Shown here: positions 35,860 to 47,482 of the stretch, one piece after another | How the letters are laid out: the number at the start of each line of letters is the position of its first letter | How positions within the stretch are numbered: position 1 is the stretch's first letter | Assembly: GCA_028023455.1 (NCBI GenBank) | Contig: JAQFVV010000018.1 | Location: 4,055,800 to 4,119,799, forward strand | DNA: 64,000 nucleotides | Direction: 5' to 3' | Source: Epiperipatus broadwayi | Taxonomy: Eukaryota > Onychophora > Udeonychophora > Euonychophora > Peripatidae | Notes under the pieces: generated by a model | Database searches by the model: none | Told to the model about the DNA's origin: nothing | What the model saw: only the letters and a program-made list of their open reading frames with translations | Program-made: the position numbers and the translations under genes

Positions 35860-37750
35860 ATATCATACTAATAACGGTGCCAGAATTATTAATTTAGCTT
35901 TCTCAAAAAAAATACATGTTCTCTTTATAAAAATTTATATAGATATAATATCTCTATGATGGAACAAAATAATAAAATTGATCATATCTTAATTGATAAA
36001 GTTGCTCATAATCTTGCTCAGAATAAAAAATATGAAAGATACAAGGCTCTGATTCAGATTCTTATTGAGTTAAAATCAAATTTAAAATTAAAATATCAAA
36101 AAGAAAATTTAAAAGAATAAGTATTACAAAATTGAATAATCCTAAAAGTACACCCTTTTAATGATAAAAACATAAAAAATTAAGAAGTAAAATTACATGA
36201 TGATATGATGTTACACTGTAATAATATAGACATAGATAGCCATGGATAGTCAATAGCTTTAGATGAGATGGTGGGTTATATTAATCATTCAATGAATCCA
36301 TGGTTTGATGAAAATAGTGTGACATTATTAAAGAAAGAAAATTATTTAGACTTGATGATACAAAACCTAACAGAAAGAAATTTCATTTAATTTTTACACA
36401 AACAAAGATAATGATGGCTTTACAAAAATATAAAAAAATACCATAGAACTTTGGAGAAATTATTTTAATAAATTATTAAATTATAACACTGCAGTTGAAA
36501 TAGATAGTTTTTATTAATGATTGCTAAATGTATTTAATAACAAGAAGTGAATTTTGGAATTAAGAAGACTATAAAGCCACAAACAGTCATTTAATACATT
36601 CAGAAATCTGGAAACTAAAAAGTTTCCTTACTCTGAAAATTGGATTTCTAAATTAGTATTTGGTTTTGCAATTAATATAATAGCTTTTGTAGTTTTTATG
36701 GTTTATATGGGGTGATGAGATTTTTTCCTATGCAATGGAGATATGTTTAAATTTGTCCAATTTACAAAGGGATAATATTATTATGCATTCCACTAATATG
36801 ATGATATCACTGACAAAACATCTATACAATACTAACAATGTTGATAAAATATAGTGAGGGTTAGATATTATGATGTATAAGTTGCAATGAAAAAAAAATT
36901 GCATTAAGGATTTAATTTGATAAAATGACGAGTATTATCAAGAGATATGTGCATTATTTATACAGCAATGTTAAGAGCTATCTATGAAAAATCATGAGAG
37001 CATTTGTTTCATTAAAATTAATTAATTTATATTGTAGATTTAGTATTTGTAGGCAAAAAAATTCAACAATATGTCAGATAATTTTAATATATATTCTGAG
37101 ATAAAAGAAGGAAATTCTTTATCATAATTCTGTTTAAGATTTTTATGAAAAAAAAATTCACCAAATTGAGGCAATGTTGAAAAGTAAAAATCAATAATGA
37201 CTTATGCTGATGATTTAATTATATTGGTAGAATATAAAAAAGTGATTGAAAATCATAATATTTGATTACTTCTGTATCATTATCATCTGAATATAAATAA
37301 AATAAAGTATTTAGTGATTAATCATAAATCACAATCTAGAATACATTACATGCTCAGTCTAAAACATTTGAAGAAGTAAGTACATTTCATTTTTTGAAAA
37401 TGAATTTAACACAAAAAATGTCATTAAAGCAGTAATTGATAAAATAATTCAATATTCCAATGCAATTTATTTTGTTTTTTAAAAAGTTTGAAAAGTAATA
37501 ATCTGAGAGATCTGAGACAAATACTTATAAATTTTTGATATAGCCAGTATGTGAAGTTTGCATAATGTCTAAAAGAAATGACCCGAAAATAAAAAAATTT
37601 GAGAAGACAGTAGTATGATTAATTTTTGGTGCAGTGAAGACTCTATTAATAAAAACTGATAGATCTTAAAAAGATGTGACTAAGATTAGAGCTAAAGCTA
37701 ATTAAATGGATAGATTATAATTATAAATTCACCATAAAAAAAATTGGTAA
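35860..37750 (+). pseudogene. Decayed LINE with APE endonuclease and RT
   Basis: No long frame survives, but the order of blocks is that of an APE-type LINE. An endonuclease end (NKIDHILIDKVAHNLA, about 35967-36015) is followed by an INHSMNPWFDENSV linker (about 36280-36330) and an RT with a YADDLIIL catalytic box (about 37201-37225). After it come an LTQKMSLK block and an IDKIIQYSNAIYFVF block (about 37400-37480), resembling the FKYLG and RI..A...F region of RTE/CR1-like elements. Stops and frameshifts are numerous. It is a different family from the RTE at 45 kb. Confidence 0.6.
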
Positions 37751-40700
37751 GGATTAATATGAAAAAATTTTCTGTATAAAAAAAAGTAGTAGCATATAAA
37801 ATATTGGAATTTTGTGAAGATATAGAAAATAATGTATAGGTTATGAGAGAACACAACTTCATTTATCTTTATTCCTTATTTTCTCTATTGAAATAATATA
37901 TCAAAACAAAATCTATCGGTCATTTCAATGAGATATACATTTTATAGTTAAATAGCAAATAATTCAATATTTTTTTCTAAAATTTTTAACAATTCTGATA
38001 AAAATTTAATTTACTAAAATTTTATTAATAATAAAATCAAAAATATTCTGTTATTATTATATAGAGTACTTACATATAAAGCAAATAGAGAAAACTAAAT
38101 AATAACTGACTATAAATATATTAGATTCTACTTAATATATTTTATATAAATGTTTTTTGTTACCCAGCCATTTGGTATTGGTTAGTAAATGGGTATCTAT
38201 TCTAACTTTTATTATCTAATTACAGTAATATTGTGCATACTTCAATATCACAGAAGTGTCCTGCTTCTATGAACTGTGCTGATAGCATGCTGATCCTTTA
38301 ATTTACTTTATATTTTTTACTCCAGTTTTTTTTAAAAAATATTTTAATTCTATATTAAAATTTTTTTTATTATGAAATAAAATCTTAAATGACTGTCTTT
38401 CTTCACAATTGCTTCGAGTCTAATGACTTTTTTCTACGTTACTTTCTTTTTTATTAAAAGTAAAAACTCATTGTCAGCAATAATTTGAAAAAATAATTTG
38501 CTTACAAATTTATAATGATAAAATATTTAAAAACTTATATTTTGCGTTTTCAAAGAACTGTTTAAATAAAAATATGTGTGTTCACTATTAGTGCTTATTT
38601 TTTCTAGAGCTGTCAATATAATGTTTAGTTTCTTCTTTTAGAAAGATAACTTTACTACAGTTAAAAACTATTATTTTTTTTTCGATCATATAAAAAGCTT
38701 TTAGTATAAGATAATTAATTGGTCAGCATAATATGACCGATGATTGCTATTTTTTTTATTATTTATGTCTAAAAAAATGTTCTGATATAATACACAATCA
38801 ATCTATGTTTCCTTGCTTCCATAATATTAGATAACATATTTTGGCATATAAAAAATCCAGCACTAAACAAAAGATGATTTAGAAATATATCTAGACTTAC
38901 AGGCCATATCATGTACATTGTAGATCATGTATAAAATTGAAATAAGTCAATGAATCAGATCATTATTAGCAAATTATTCCAGTGTAAGAACAGGCTCAAT
39001 GTATTGGAAGATTACCATAATAATTCAACTAATCTTCACCAAAAGTATGCAATAATAAATCATCCTGATGAGGGAGACCTATTCTCTGATAAAAAATGAT
39101 TATAAAGGTTTCAGTTTCTTAAGTTTATCCTAAACATTGGTAGGAAACAATCTACACTGAGTTTAGCATTTACATCTAAGAAAATAATATAATATCTGAA
39201 ACTAATAAAATATATATTAATCCATGTTATGTAAAATATTGCATTTTATAAAACATTACTTATTTAAATAAAAATATTTTAAAATCTTTCTTAATTTCAA
39301 TCAGTTTTTTTTTAGTACTTAAGCTATGTCAATCAATTATAAACAATGTATCTTAGTAAAAATATGACTAATGTAAATTAAACACAAGATATTATTTATG
39401 TTTTTTTATTAATAATTCAAATTTGTTTTCTTGTGATAATATACATTTCTGGATGGAAGTATTCTTTAAAATCCTCCACTGGAAGTGTCTGTCTGAATAT
39501 CATGAACTGAATCATGACATAATTCTTTCAAAAAAAATTTAAGTTTGGAAATAGTCAAAAATCAGCAGAAGCTAAATTAAAAGAATAGAGTTGATGCTCA
39601 AGCACAACAATACTTACTGGTTTAAAAAATCATACATTCACAATTTTTTCAATTTCTTCTTTTAGTGCTCTCCATTTTATTCTCTGGCACTTGATTAATG
39701 GCTTATGTTGTTGTTTATTGTATAATTCTGTACTATTCTGTTTAGGTATCTATGTTGACAGTTGTCAACAAAGGAGGCACAAAGCACACACACACACACT
39801 ATTCACCTTTTCAGATCTTCTGTTACAATGCAAATGACAGTGATTTTGCAAATGTCATTGAGATACTCAATGAGTCTGACAGACACTCAGAAATTAGTTT
39901 GAAAAATTTTGTTATCTTTTTTGCATATGTTTTTTATTCCTAATTGTTTTTGATAAAACTGATCATGTAACATTTTCTGTGCTCTTTCTATCATCACAAA
40001 ATATGAAAAATACTTGAAAGCATTTTGTGAGATGTGAAATTACTGACATGCACAGTTGGAAGCATTTTAAATGTTTCAATACCAATTTTGTCCAATTTAA
40101 AACAAAATGTAATATTAATGATAGTAGCATATTGTAATATTTAATGTTGTAACTTACAATTTAAATAGTATAGTCCTTTAAAACTTTTGTAATGAATAAC
40201 TAAATTATGTTTCTACATAATATGTCTGTTGATTTACAGATTGTGTTGCAGTTATATTTTGGAAAGAAAATTACTCATTTTTTATTGGGACACACGTGTT
40301 TTATGGAAACCAGAACAGTCAATAAAACAATACTAAATTCAATTTACCCTAATAGTTTGAGATAATGCCATTTGAAAAAATTAAAATAGGTAAAATGGCT
40401 ACTTTATTTCTCTGGTTTAAATTCAATGTTGAATTTTCAAAGATTAGGCATATATATTTTGAAGAAGACAATTTTTAACTCATTTATTCTAATATTAGAA
40501 CTGAATAAAATTGTTATAATTTACTTCTTTTATTTAACAGCAGCAAATAGTTGTCATATTTCAAAAAATTCTTTTGTATGTAAACAAAATTTCATTTGTA
40601 TAGTTATGTTCCCAATTATTACACAATTATTATGACTCAGATGAAGATTACTTTATAAAACAAAATTCGAGAAATGTTTTTGCAGTTTAAAAAACTATGA

Positions 40701-42200
40701 AAAAAGTGACAGTAGATTTAAATTAAATTAACGATTACTGAATACCTTTTATAAAGCAGTTCTAAAACAGAAAACAGATAAACATTATAGAATTTCTAGA
40801 AACAAAATCATACTTGTAAAGAAGACATTCTGATAGAATTCAAATATTTAAAATCAAGTGGTGTCATTTGCCTAAATTGAGCCATGTCTCTACGATATGC
40901 AAACAAAACTACTTGATCCATAATTTATAAAGTCAGCCAAGAAAAATAATTAAAACCAAAGCTCAGGATGCTTTAGGACAGTGCTAAAATAATAGGATCC
41001 ATATATAAATTCCAATTTCAATCTACTATTATAGTCATCCTGAAAGTTTATGCATGACTTGGATCACCTAAAAAAATATTCGAAATTTAATTAATATAGA
41101 TGTCTAAATAATATTAGATTTTGGTTCAGTATACACATGTATTCCATGATAAAAGGAAACCAGTGCTTTATAATTAGCTTAACCCTAAAAAAACATGGTT
41201 TCAAAGTAAAGTCATACTTATTTCTAATGATTGATATACATATGGTAAACATTTAAATTAGATTTACTGGAAAATCCATACAGAAGTGAAAATATGCATA
41301 TTAAATCTTGAGAATTTAAAAAAAATAATATTAAACCTGTTTGTAATCATGTGAGAATTACAAAAATCAACATGTCACTAGGATCTCTAACAGTAAATTA
41401 AGTATTTAGCACTTAATAATGCAATAATTTTTAAAACTCTAGTTATTCACTCTCTAAATATACTAAAAAAAACATCACATGACATGACACTTTATATTTT
41501 TGTTGACTTCAGCACAGAACATTTGACAGTAAAATATAACTACTTACTAGCTGTAGCCATGATTTTTCTTACATGAGTAGTATAAAATAATATAATGCAA
41601 TATATAGCTGTTCCAAGAGCTTATATATTTGAATATTATTTACATGAAATAATAATACATGAATTATCAGTAGCTATATTGGTCAACTTTTAGGAATTTT
41701 AATTTATATATTGTAATCTTAAGTTTTTGCTACAGAACTTAACGCTAAACTTTTATGATAGTACATTTTAAAAAAAAAATTTGCATAGTTTATTTTAAAA
41801 TACGACTTTTTTTTCTAACGTAGTAATAATCAGTCATTCTGTAAGCAATTTAACTGAGATATAATTATTTTAAAATATTACGATTTAAAAAACAGACTTA
41901 TCTAAGTAGATGTCAATAATTTGTACTTATTAGTCTAGCTTGTTTGTAATTGTAGGTGTATAATCATAAAATATCATTTATTTTAAAATATAACATATTC
42001 TTAAATATGCTATAGTGAAAGAGTTAAAAGTATTCCTACTTAGTTATTACCCCTTTTATTAAATTAAATTATCAATAAATTACACCCTAAAATGAGTTTA
42101 AAATTCTTATGTTAATCTTTTTTTAAAAATGCATTATTAATTTTCAATATTGTAAATGATTACCTTGCTGTTTATTTAAAAATACAGTTTATAAATGTTA
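37751..42200. other. AT-rich intergenic stretch
   Basis: No gene or known element seen. Short frames at 39752-39943 and 40426-40635 have no family motif. A brief CA run lies at 39785-39799. Confidence 0.5.
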
Positions 42201-42234
42201 GTGTAATTCTAATTGTTAGTTCAGTTACAATTAT

Positions 42235-42560
42235 TTATTAACCACACAGGAAGTATATGTAAATACTTTTTAAGACAGGCTTTAACCTGTATCAAGTACA
42301 CCTTGAAATTTATAATAGTCAAGCAATATCTTTATTTTGCTGATAGAGGGACCTCTCAAACCTTGACACAAGATAGCAACTTTTATAAAGATAAGAGTGA
42401 CAATCTTATCTTTAGCCTAACTTTCCACTTATGTAGGCCAATCTGAAGCATCTTGATTTGGGAACATGAAGCTCTTGTTATGTCCACTGTTTAAGTCCAC
42501 TATTTCCTATACAAATTAACATTGGCAAAATCTTGTGATTTATAATGAGTTAATGAGTTA
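42235..42560 (+). repeat. Dispersed AAGACAGG repeat, copy 1
   Basis: Contains AAGACAGGCTTTAACCTGT, AATAGTCAAGCAATATCTT, ACCTCTCAAAC and CATCTTGATTTGGGA in that order, then a tail to TTTATAATGAGTTA. The same order is found in the copies at 42.6, 42.9 (inverted) and 51.4 kb. There is no coding capacity; the frame at 42213-42446 is incidental. It could be a MITE or SINE. Confidence 0.8.
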
Positions 42561-42616
42561 CTATTACAATCTTTATACTGGAAATATATAAACTATTGTA
42601 GAGTTATAATTATTTA

Positions 42617-43140
42617 TTAAGTGCACAGGAAGAATATGTAAATACTTTTTAAGACAGGCTTTAACCTATATCAAATGCACATTGAAATTTATAATAGTCA
42701 AGCAATATCTTTATTTTTCCAATAGCAGGACCTCTCAAATCTCAACACAAGATAATGACTTTTATAAAAAAAGAGCAGCCATCTTTAACCTAACTTTCAA
42801 CTTATATAGGCCAGTCTAAAGCATCTTGATTTGGGAGAGTGAAGCTGTATTAACTCACTGTAAATTGCAAGATTTAGTGAATGTTATTTTGTATAGTAAA
42901 TATTTGGACTTGAATAGTGGAGGGAACAATAGCTTCATGATCCCAAATCAAGATGCTTCAGAGTGGCCTATATAAGTAAAAAGTTAGGTTAAAAATAAGA
43001 CAGCCACTCTTATGTTTATAAAAGTTGCTATCTTGTGTCGAGGTTTGAGAGCTTCCTCCATCAACAAAATAAAGATATTGCTTGACTATTATAAATTTTA
43101 AGATGCATTAGATACAGGTTAAAACCTGTCTTAAATTGTT
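42617..43140. mobile_element. Inverted pair of the AAGACAGG repeat
   Basis: Copy 2 (plus, 42626 to about 42850) lacks the distal tail. Copy 3 (minus, about 42850-43136) is more complete. The outer ends AAGACAGG and CCTGTCTT face each other, giving arms of about 225 bases and a loop formed by the unmatched tail of copy 3. The structure could extrude or transcribe as a long hairpin. Confidence 0.8.
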
Positions 43141-44570
43141 ATTTAAGTAATATATTTCAATCTTTTATAAATCTAATATTTATGATTTAGCTTTAAATTA
43201 ATTATTTTAAACTATTTTAAATATTTTAGTGTATGGAATGCATGAGTGTAATTAATTTCAGCTTAAAGTACTTCTTGGTTTAAAAGGGTTAGTATCCAAA
43301 GTTAATTTAGCACTTTTATTTTTAATGTTTTAAAATATTAATATTCTGAGAAAGTAAAAAAAAAGTATTTGAATAATGTATTCCTTATCATTGGAGTAAT
43401 TTCATTTTTATTAAATAATTCAAAATGTATAAGAATTTATTTCTAAGTAATGATTATTTTGCAACACTGATGTAACACTTAATTATTGTTTTTGTCTATT
43501 GTTTAGACAACATTAATTAAAGTTTATTTTAGAATCTCTGGAATTTTGCAGTTGTTTTTAATTAGGTATTTTTAGAATATTTGGCCTAGCAAATTAAATA
43601 TTTTACCTGTCCTGAAATTAGGTTACATAAACAAATTATTTAATTGGCAATCATTCAGTTAATTACCTATCACATGTCTTGCAGTATTTAAGTTTTGACA
43701 GACATACTTTAACTTCACTTCCTTTTATCCCACTTCATCATTTCTCTACCAGCATTCTACATTATAATTCTTTATAATTATTATTTCATTAGTAAAGTCA
43801 CCATTCAATACTAAAGTAATTATTTATTTAAGCATTTAGTTTTGGTCTTTCATTATATCTCATTTTTTTCAATTGCTACACCATAGGAAATCTTTGATCA
43901 ATGCATTAAATTTCAGTAGCGAAATGTTGTCTTAATGCTATACACAACAATAAATTTATACCAAAAGAATTATTGCATTGTTATGATTATAATTAATTTT
44001 CCATTTGCTTATTTTATTATGTCTAAAATGTATTTGAAGTAAAGATTGTTTTTATTGAATACCAGTACTTTTGTATTACTTTTAATGACTTGTAATAATT
44101 GAAAGTCAACTAAGTGCATGTGGTTTAAAAAAATATACTTTATGCAAGATTTTCTCTATATTGTCGTCATATATTTATGATTACATTTTAGTCTGTTTAT
44201 ACTTTTATAAAGCATTATAAATATTTTTTTGCCATGAAAATATTTTATTTATAAACAAATGTTACTGTTATGCATTTTTATTTTGCATGAATTCTGTGTT
44301 ACAGAATGCAATAATGAAAATATTTACTTTGTTTTAATATAAGAAATAAAATTATGGTAAAATAGACTTTATTTTTTGCTAACAAAATATTTTATCTGGC
44401 TATAAAAGGTAAAATATGACACAAACTGGACTTAATGCTCATTTTAATTTGTGTATTGTAAGTAGAGTCTGTTACCTTTAATAAGTACTGCTTTTGAAAG
44501 TGTTTTGTTACCAAAAAAATGTTTGCTTGCAAGAATTTTGCAACTCATTCTATAATGTATATTGTAATAA
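43141..44570. other. AT-rich intergenic stretch
   Basis: Nothing recognised on either strand. Confidence 0.5.
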
Positions 44571-44579
44571 CAAATTTTA

Positions 44580-46319
44580 TTTCACCTTTCATCATCACTA
44601 TCAACAATCATTATCAATCCACTGCAAGATGAAGGTCTTTCCAAGTTCGATCCATCTTTTCCTATCTTTAGCTTCTCTTCTCAACATCACTCCTGCACAC
44701 TTTCTTATTTCATCCATCCATCTCACATGTGGTTTCTTTCTGAGTTTTTTACAATCTTTTGGAATCCAGTTTAAAACTTCAATTGTCCATCTATTATAAT
44801 CTCTTCTAGTAATATGTCCAGCCCAACTCCACTTCAGTCTATTAATTTTTTCAATGAGGTCAGTAACACCTGTTTGTTCTCTTACCCATACATTGTGTTT
44901 TTGATATCTTCTTATTACTCACAACATACATCTCTCCATACTTCTTTGAGTGGTCTGAAGTCTCTATATTACTCTTCTATTAAGTGTCCAAGTCTCAGAT
45001 CCATAAGTAAGAACTGGCAAAACACATTTAATAAAAACCTTTCTTTTCAAACACACAGGCATATTTCCTTTTAGTATCAAGTTATTTCTAACAAAAGCAT
45101 TCCAACCAAGTTTAATTCTATGATTAATTTTATCCATTATGTTTCGATCTGTATTAATAGTCTGACCAAGGTGTTTGTAACTGTTAACTTCTTCTAATTC
45201 ATCATAATCAATTTTTATTTTTATATTTTGAGAAAATCTATTAAACATTACTTTAGTCTTTTTAACATTTATCTTTAGTCCTACTTTCCTACTTTCATCT
45301 GATAACTCCTGAAACATTTCCTGTAGCTCTAAAGCATTATTTGCAAAAACAACTACATCATGTGCAAAATCTAAATGACTTAAATAATCTCCATTTACTT
45401 TCACTCCTTTAGCTTCCCATTTTAATCCATAAAATACTTCTTGCAGCACTGCTGTAAAAAGTTTTGGAGATACAGAGTCACCCTGTCTTACACTCTTTTC
45501 ACTGTTGATTTTTCTACTATCATTATGTAATCTAATTGTTGCTGTTGCATTTTTATAAATATTCTTTAAAATATGACAATATCCTGGATCTACACCTTGA
45601 TGATCCAATGCTTTAATCACTGAAGAACAGTTTATAGAATCAAATGCCTTTTCATAATCTACAAATCCTAAGCATAATGGCAACTCATATTCATTTGTCC
45701 TTTCTATAACTTCTCTTAATACCTGGATATGATGAATCCAGCTTGTTCTCTTGGTTGGTGGAAATCCAGTGTTTTCTGTAGGTGAGTTGTAATTATCTTA
45801 GTAAAAATTTTGTATAAAACTGATAAAAGACTAATAGGTTTGTAATGTTTACTATCCTCCTTATCACCTTTTTTAAATATTAATATTAATAGTGCATTCT
45901 TCCAATCATCTGACACATCTTTATCATTTAGACATTTGGTATATAGCTTTGCTAAATTTTTTGCTATTTCTTCATCTGCTTCTTTTAATATATCAATTAT
46001 AATTCTATCATTACCTGGAACCTTCTCTTTCTTCATAAATTTAATTGCATGTCTCACTTCCTCATTCAAAATTCTGGGCAATTCAGAAAATATAGGAGGC
46101 ACTTGTTCTTTATTACTATGTAATTCTTGTTAGAAGTCTTCTACAAATCTCTCTTTTTAGTAATAATGCCATCTTTTTTTTTCTTATTGCAGATATAAAT
46201 TTCCTACCAATACCAAAATGTTGTTTTACACTCTTTAGACTTTTATTCTCTTCTACAGCTTTTCTTGCTAGTTCACACTTATACTTTCGTATATCATTTT
46301 CAACTTTTTTCCACACCAT
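44580..46319 (-). pseudogene. RTE reverse transcriptase and C-terminal domain
   Basis: 46116-46319 is linker. 45716-46102 carries the RT entry (NEEVRHAIKFMKKEKVPGND) and the W-NALLILIFKKGDKEDSK-YKPISLL blocks. 44964-45683 carries DYEKAFDSI (catalytic aspartate), VRQGDSVSPKLF, and FAHDVVVF at 45345-45368 where active RTs have a Y/F-A-D-D box, so one catalytic aspartate is histidine. After a frameshift the C-terminal RTE block continues to about 44590. The same end block occurs at 18.6 kb on the plus strand. Confidence 0.88.
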
Positions 46320-46390
46320 TTAATAAAATTCGAGATATTCAATTTTTTTTAATGCATCATTGTTGTATATCCTCATATTCCTTTTTTTCT

Positions 46391-47370
46391 TCATGAATTC
46401 TCTAGTCTCAGTAGAAATTTTATTGGTCGTTGCTGCTTTTTTCTACCAGCTATCTTTGTTGCAGGTTTTAAAAGTGTATCAGCTATTTTCCTATTAATGT
46501 CATTCAATTCTGAATCATGTTCAAAATCTACTAATACTTGAAACTGATTTGTAAGTTTTAATTTAAATTCATTAGAATGTTTCTGAAGATTAGGAATATC
46601 AGCTGTAAATATTGTTTTTCTTAATAATTTTTGTCTCTCTAGTTTTGCATTAATATGTATCTTACATCTTACTAATCGATGATCACTTCCTGTGTTAAAT
46701 TTATTAAGAACATTACATACTTGAAATATGTATTTTCTATTAGTCAAAATATAATCCAATTCTGCTGTACCTTCATTTGGATCTTCCCATGTCCATTTAC
46801 TTTTAACATATTTCTCAAAAAAAAAAATTCATAATATAAAGTTTTTCTTTTTCTGCAAGCACCACAAGTCTATGTCCTCTCTCATTTCTTTTACCATAAC
46901 CAAAATTGCCTACAGCATTTTAATCTTTCATTTGTTTACCAATTCTAGCATTAAAGTCTCCCATAACAATTTTAAAATGTTGTTTACTCTGATCAAAAGC
47001 CTTTGTACTTCCATATAAAAATCTTCTACAAATTCATCCCTATGGGAACTTGTTGGGGCATAAACCTGAATAATCTATATTTGGTATCTGCTATTAAGTT
47101 GTAAAACTAGTCTTGCCACTCTGTCCAATACACCATCAATCTCCACAATGTTATTTTTCCATTTTTATTTATAATGAATCATACTCCACTTGTATTTCCA
47201 ATAGTTGTGCCTTTATAGTAGAGTATATGTCCACTTTTTAAATCAATTGTTTTTTTCACTTTTTCTTCTATCTTCACAAAGTCCAATAATATTCCATTTA
47301 ATATAAGACAGTTCTTCTTCTAACTATTGCATTCTTCCTTTCCTTGAAAGGGTTCTGCAGTTGTAAGTAC
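46391..47370 (-). pseudogene. RTE APE-type endonuclease
   Basis: The intact piece (46391-46759) holds the domain's C-terminal part (TNRKYIFQVCNVLNKFN then TGSDHRLVRCKI; the SDH catalytic triad residues are present) and the start of the linker to the RT. Upstream pieces in other frames include YNCRTL, a GLCEDRR-like block and VYAPTSSH. In RTE elements this nuclease nicks target DNA to prime reverse transcription. Several frame breaks separate the pieces. Confidence 0.8.
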
Positions 47371-47443
47371 CTAAATAAAAAGTCATCATCAAATGGTAGC
47401 CTGAGTCTGCAATCAGGGGATCCTTAGCATCCTCCACCTTCGG

Positions 47444-47469
47444 CCACCAACCATTGCCTTGGTTGGTGG
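47444..47469 (-). other. RTE 5' leader hairpin
   Basis: A perfect 9-base stem (CCACCAACC / GGTTGGTGG) with an 8-base loop, followed on the minus strand by CCGAAGGTGGAGG. A smaller GGC/GCC hairpin overlaps its upstream side (47468-47479). Some RTE and R2 elements carry 5' self-cleaving ribozymes, but I could not draw a convincing double pseudoknot here. Confidence 0.6.
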
Positions 47470-47482
47470 CTTTACAGCCTCC

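Larger units (their letters stand above)
44575..47482 (-). mobile_element. RTE-type LINE, nearly full length, inactive
   Basis: Reading leftward: a 5' leader with a strong hairpin (47444-47469), an APE endonuclease (TYNCRTLSRKGR near 47370-47330, VYAPTSSHRDEFVE near 47060-47020, GTAELDYILTNRKYIF near 46770-46715), an RT, and a C-terminal domain (WAGHITRRD, HVRWMDEIRK, WIELGKTFILQW). The length of about 2.9 kb suits RTE elements. Frameshifts and stops in the endonuclease, a stop near 45700, and a catalytic change in the RT make it non-functional. The 3' end near 44580 is short and lacks poly(A), as is common for RTE. Confidence 0.85.

Noticed and set aside
42213-42446. 77-residue frame
   Set aside because: It lies across a dispersed repeat whose other copies do not keep the frame.
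44494-45074. Plus-strand frames of 101 and 86 residues
   Set aside because: Antisense shadows of the C-terminal part of the minus-strand RTE.
47425-47482. HDV-like ribozyme
   Set aside because: The 9-base stem is present, but P1 and P2 pairings could not be assigned, so it is reported only as a hairpin.
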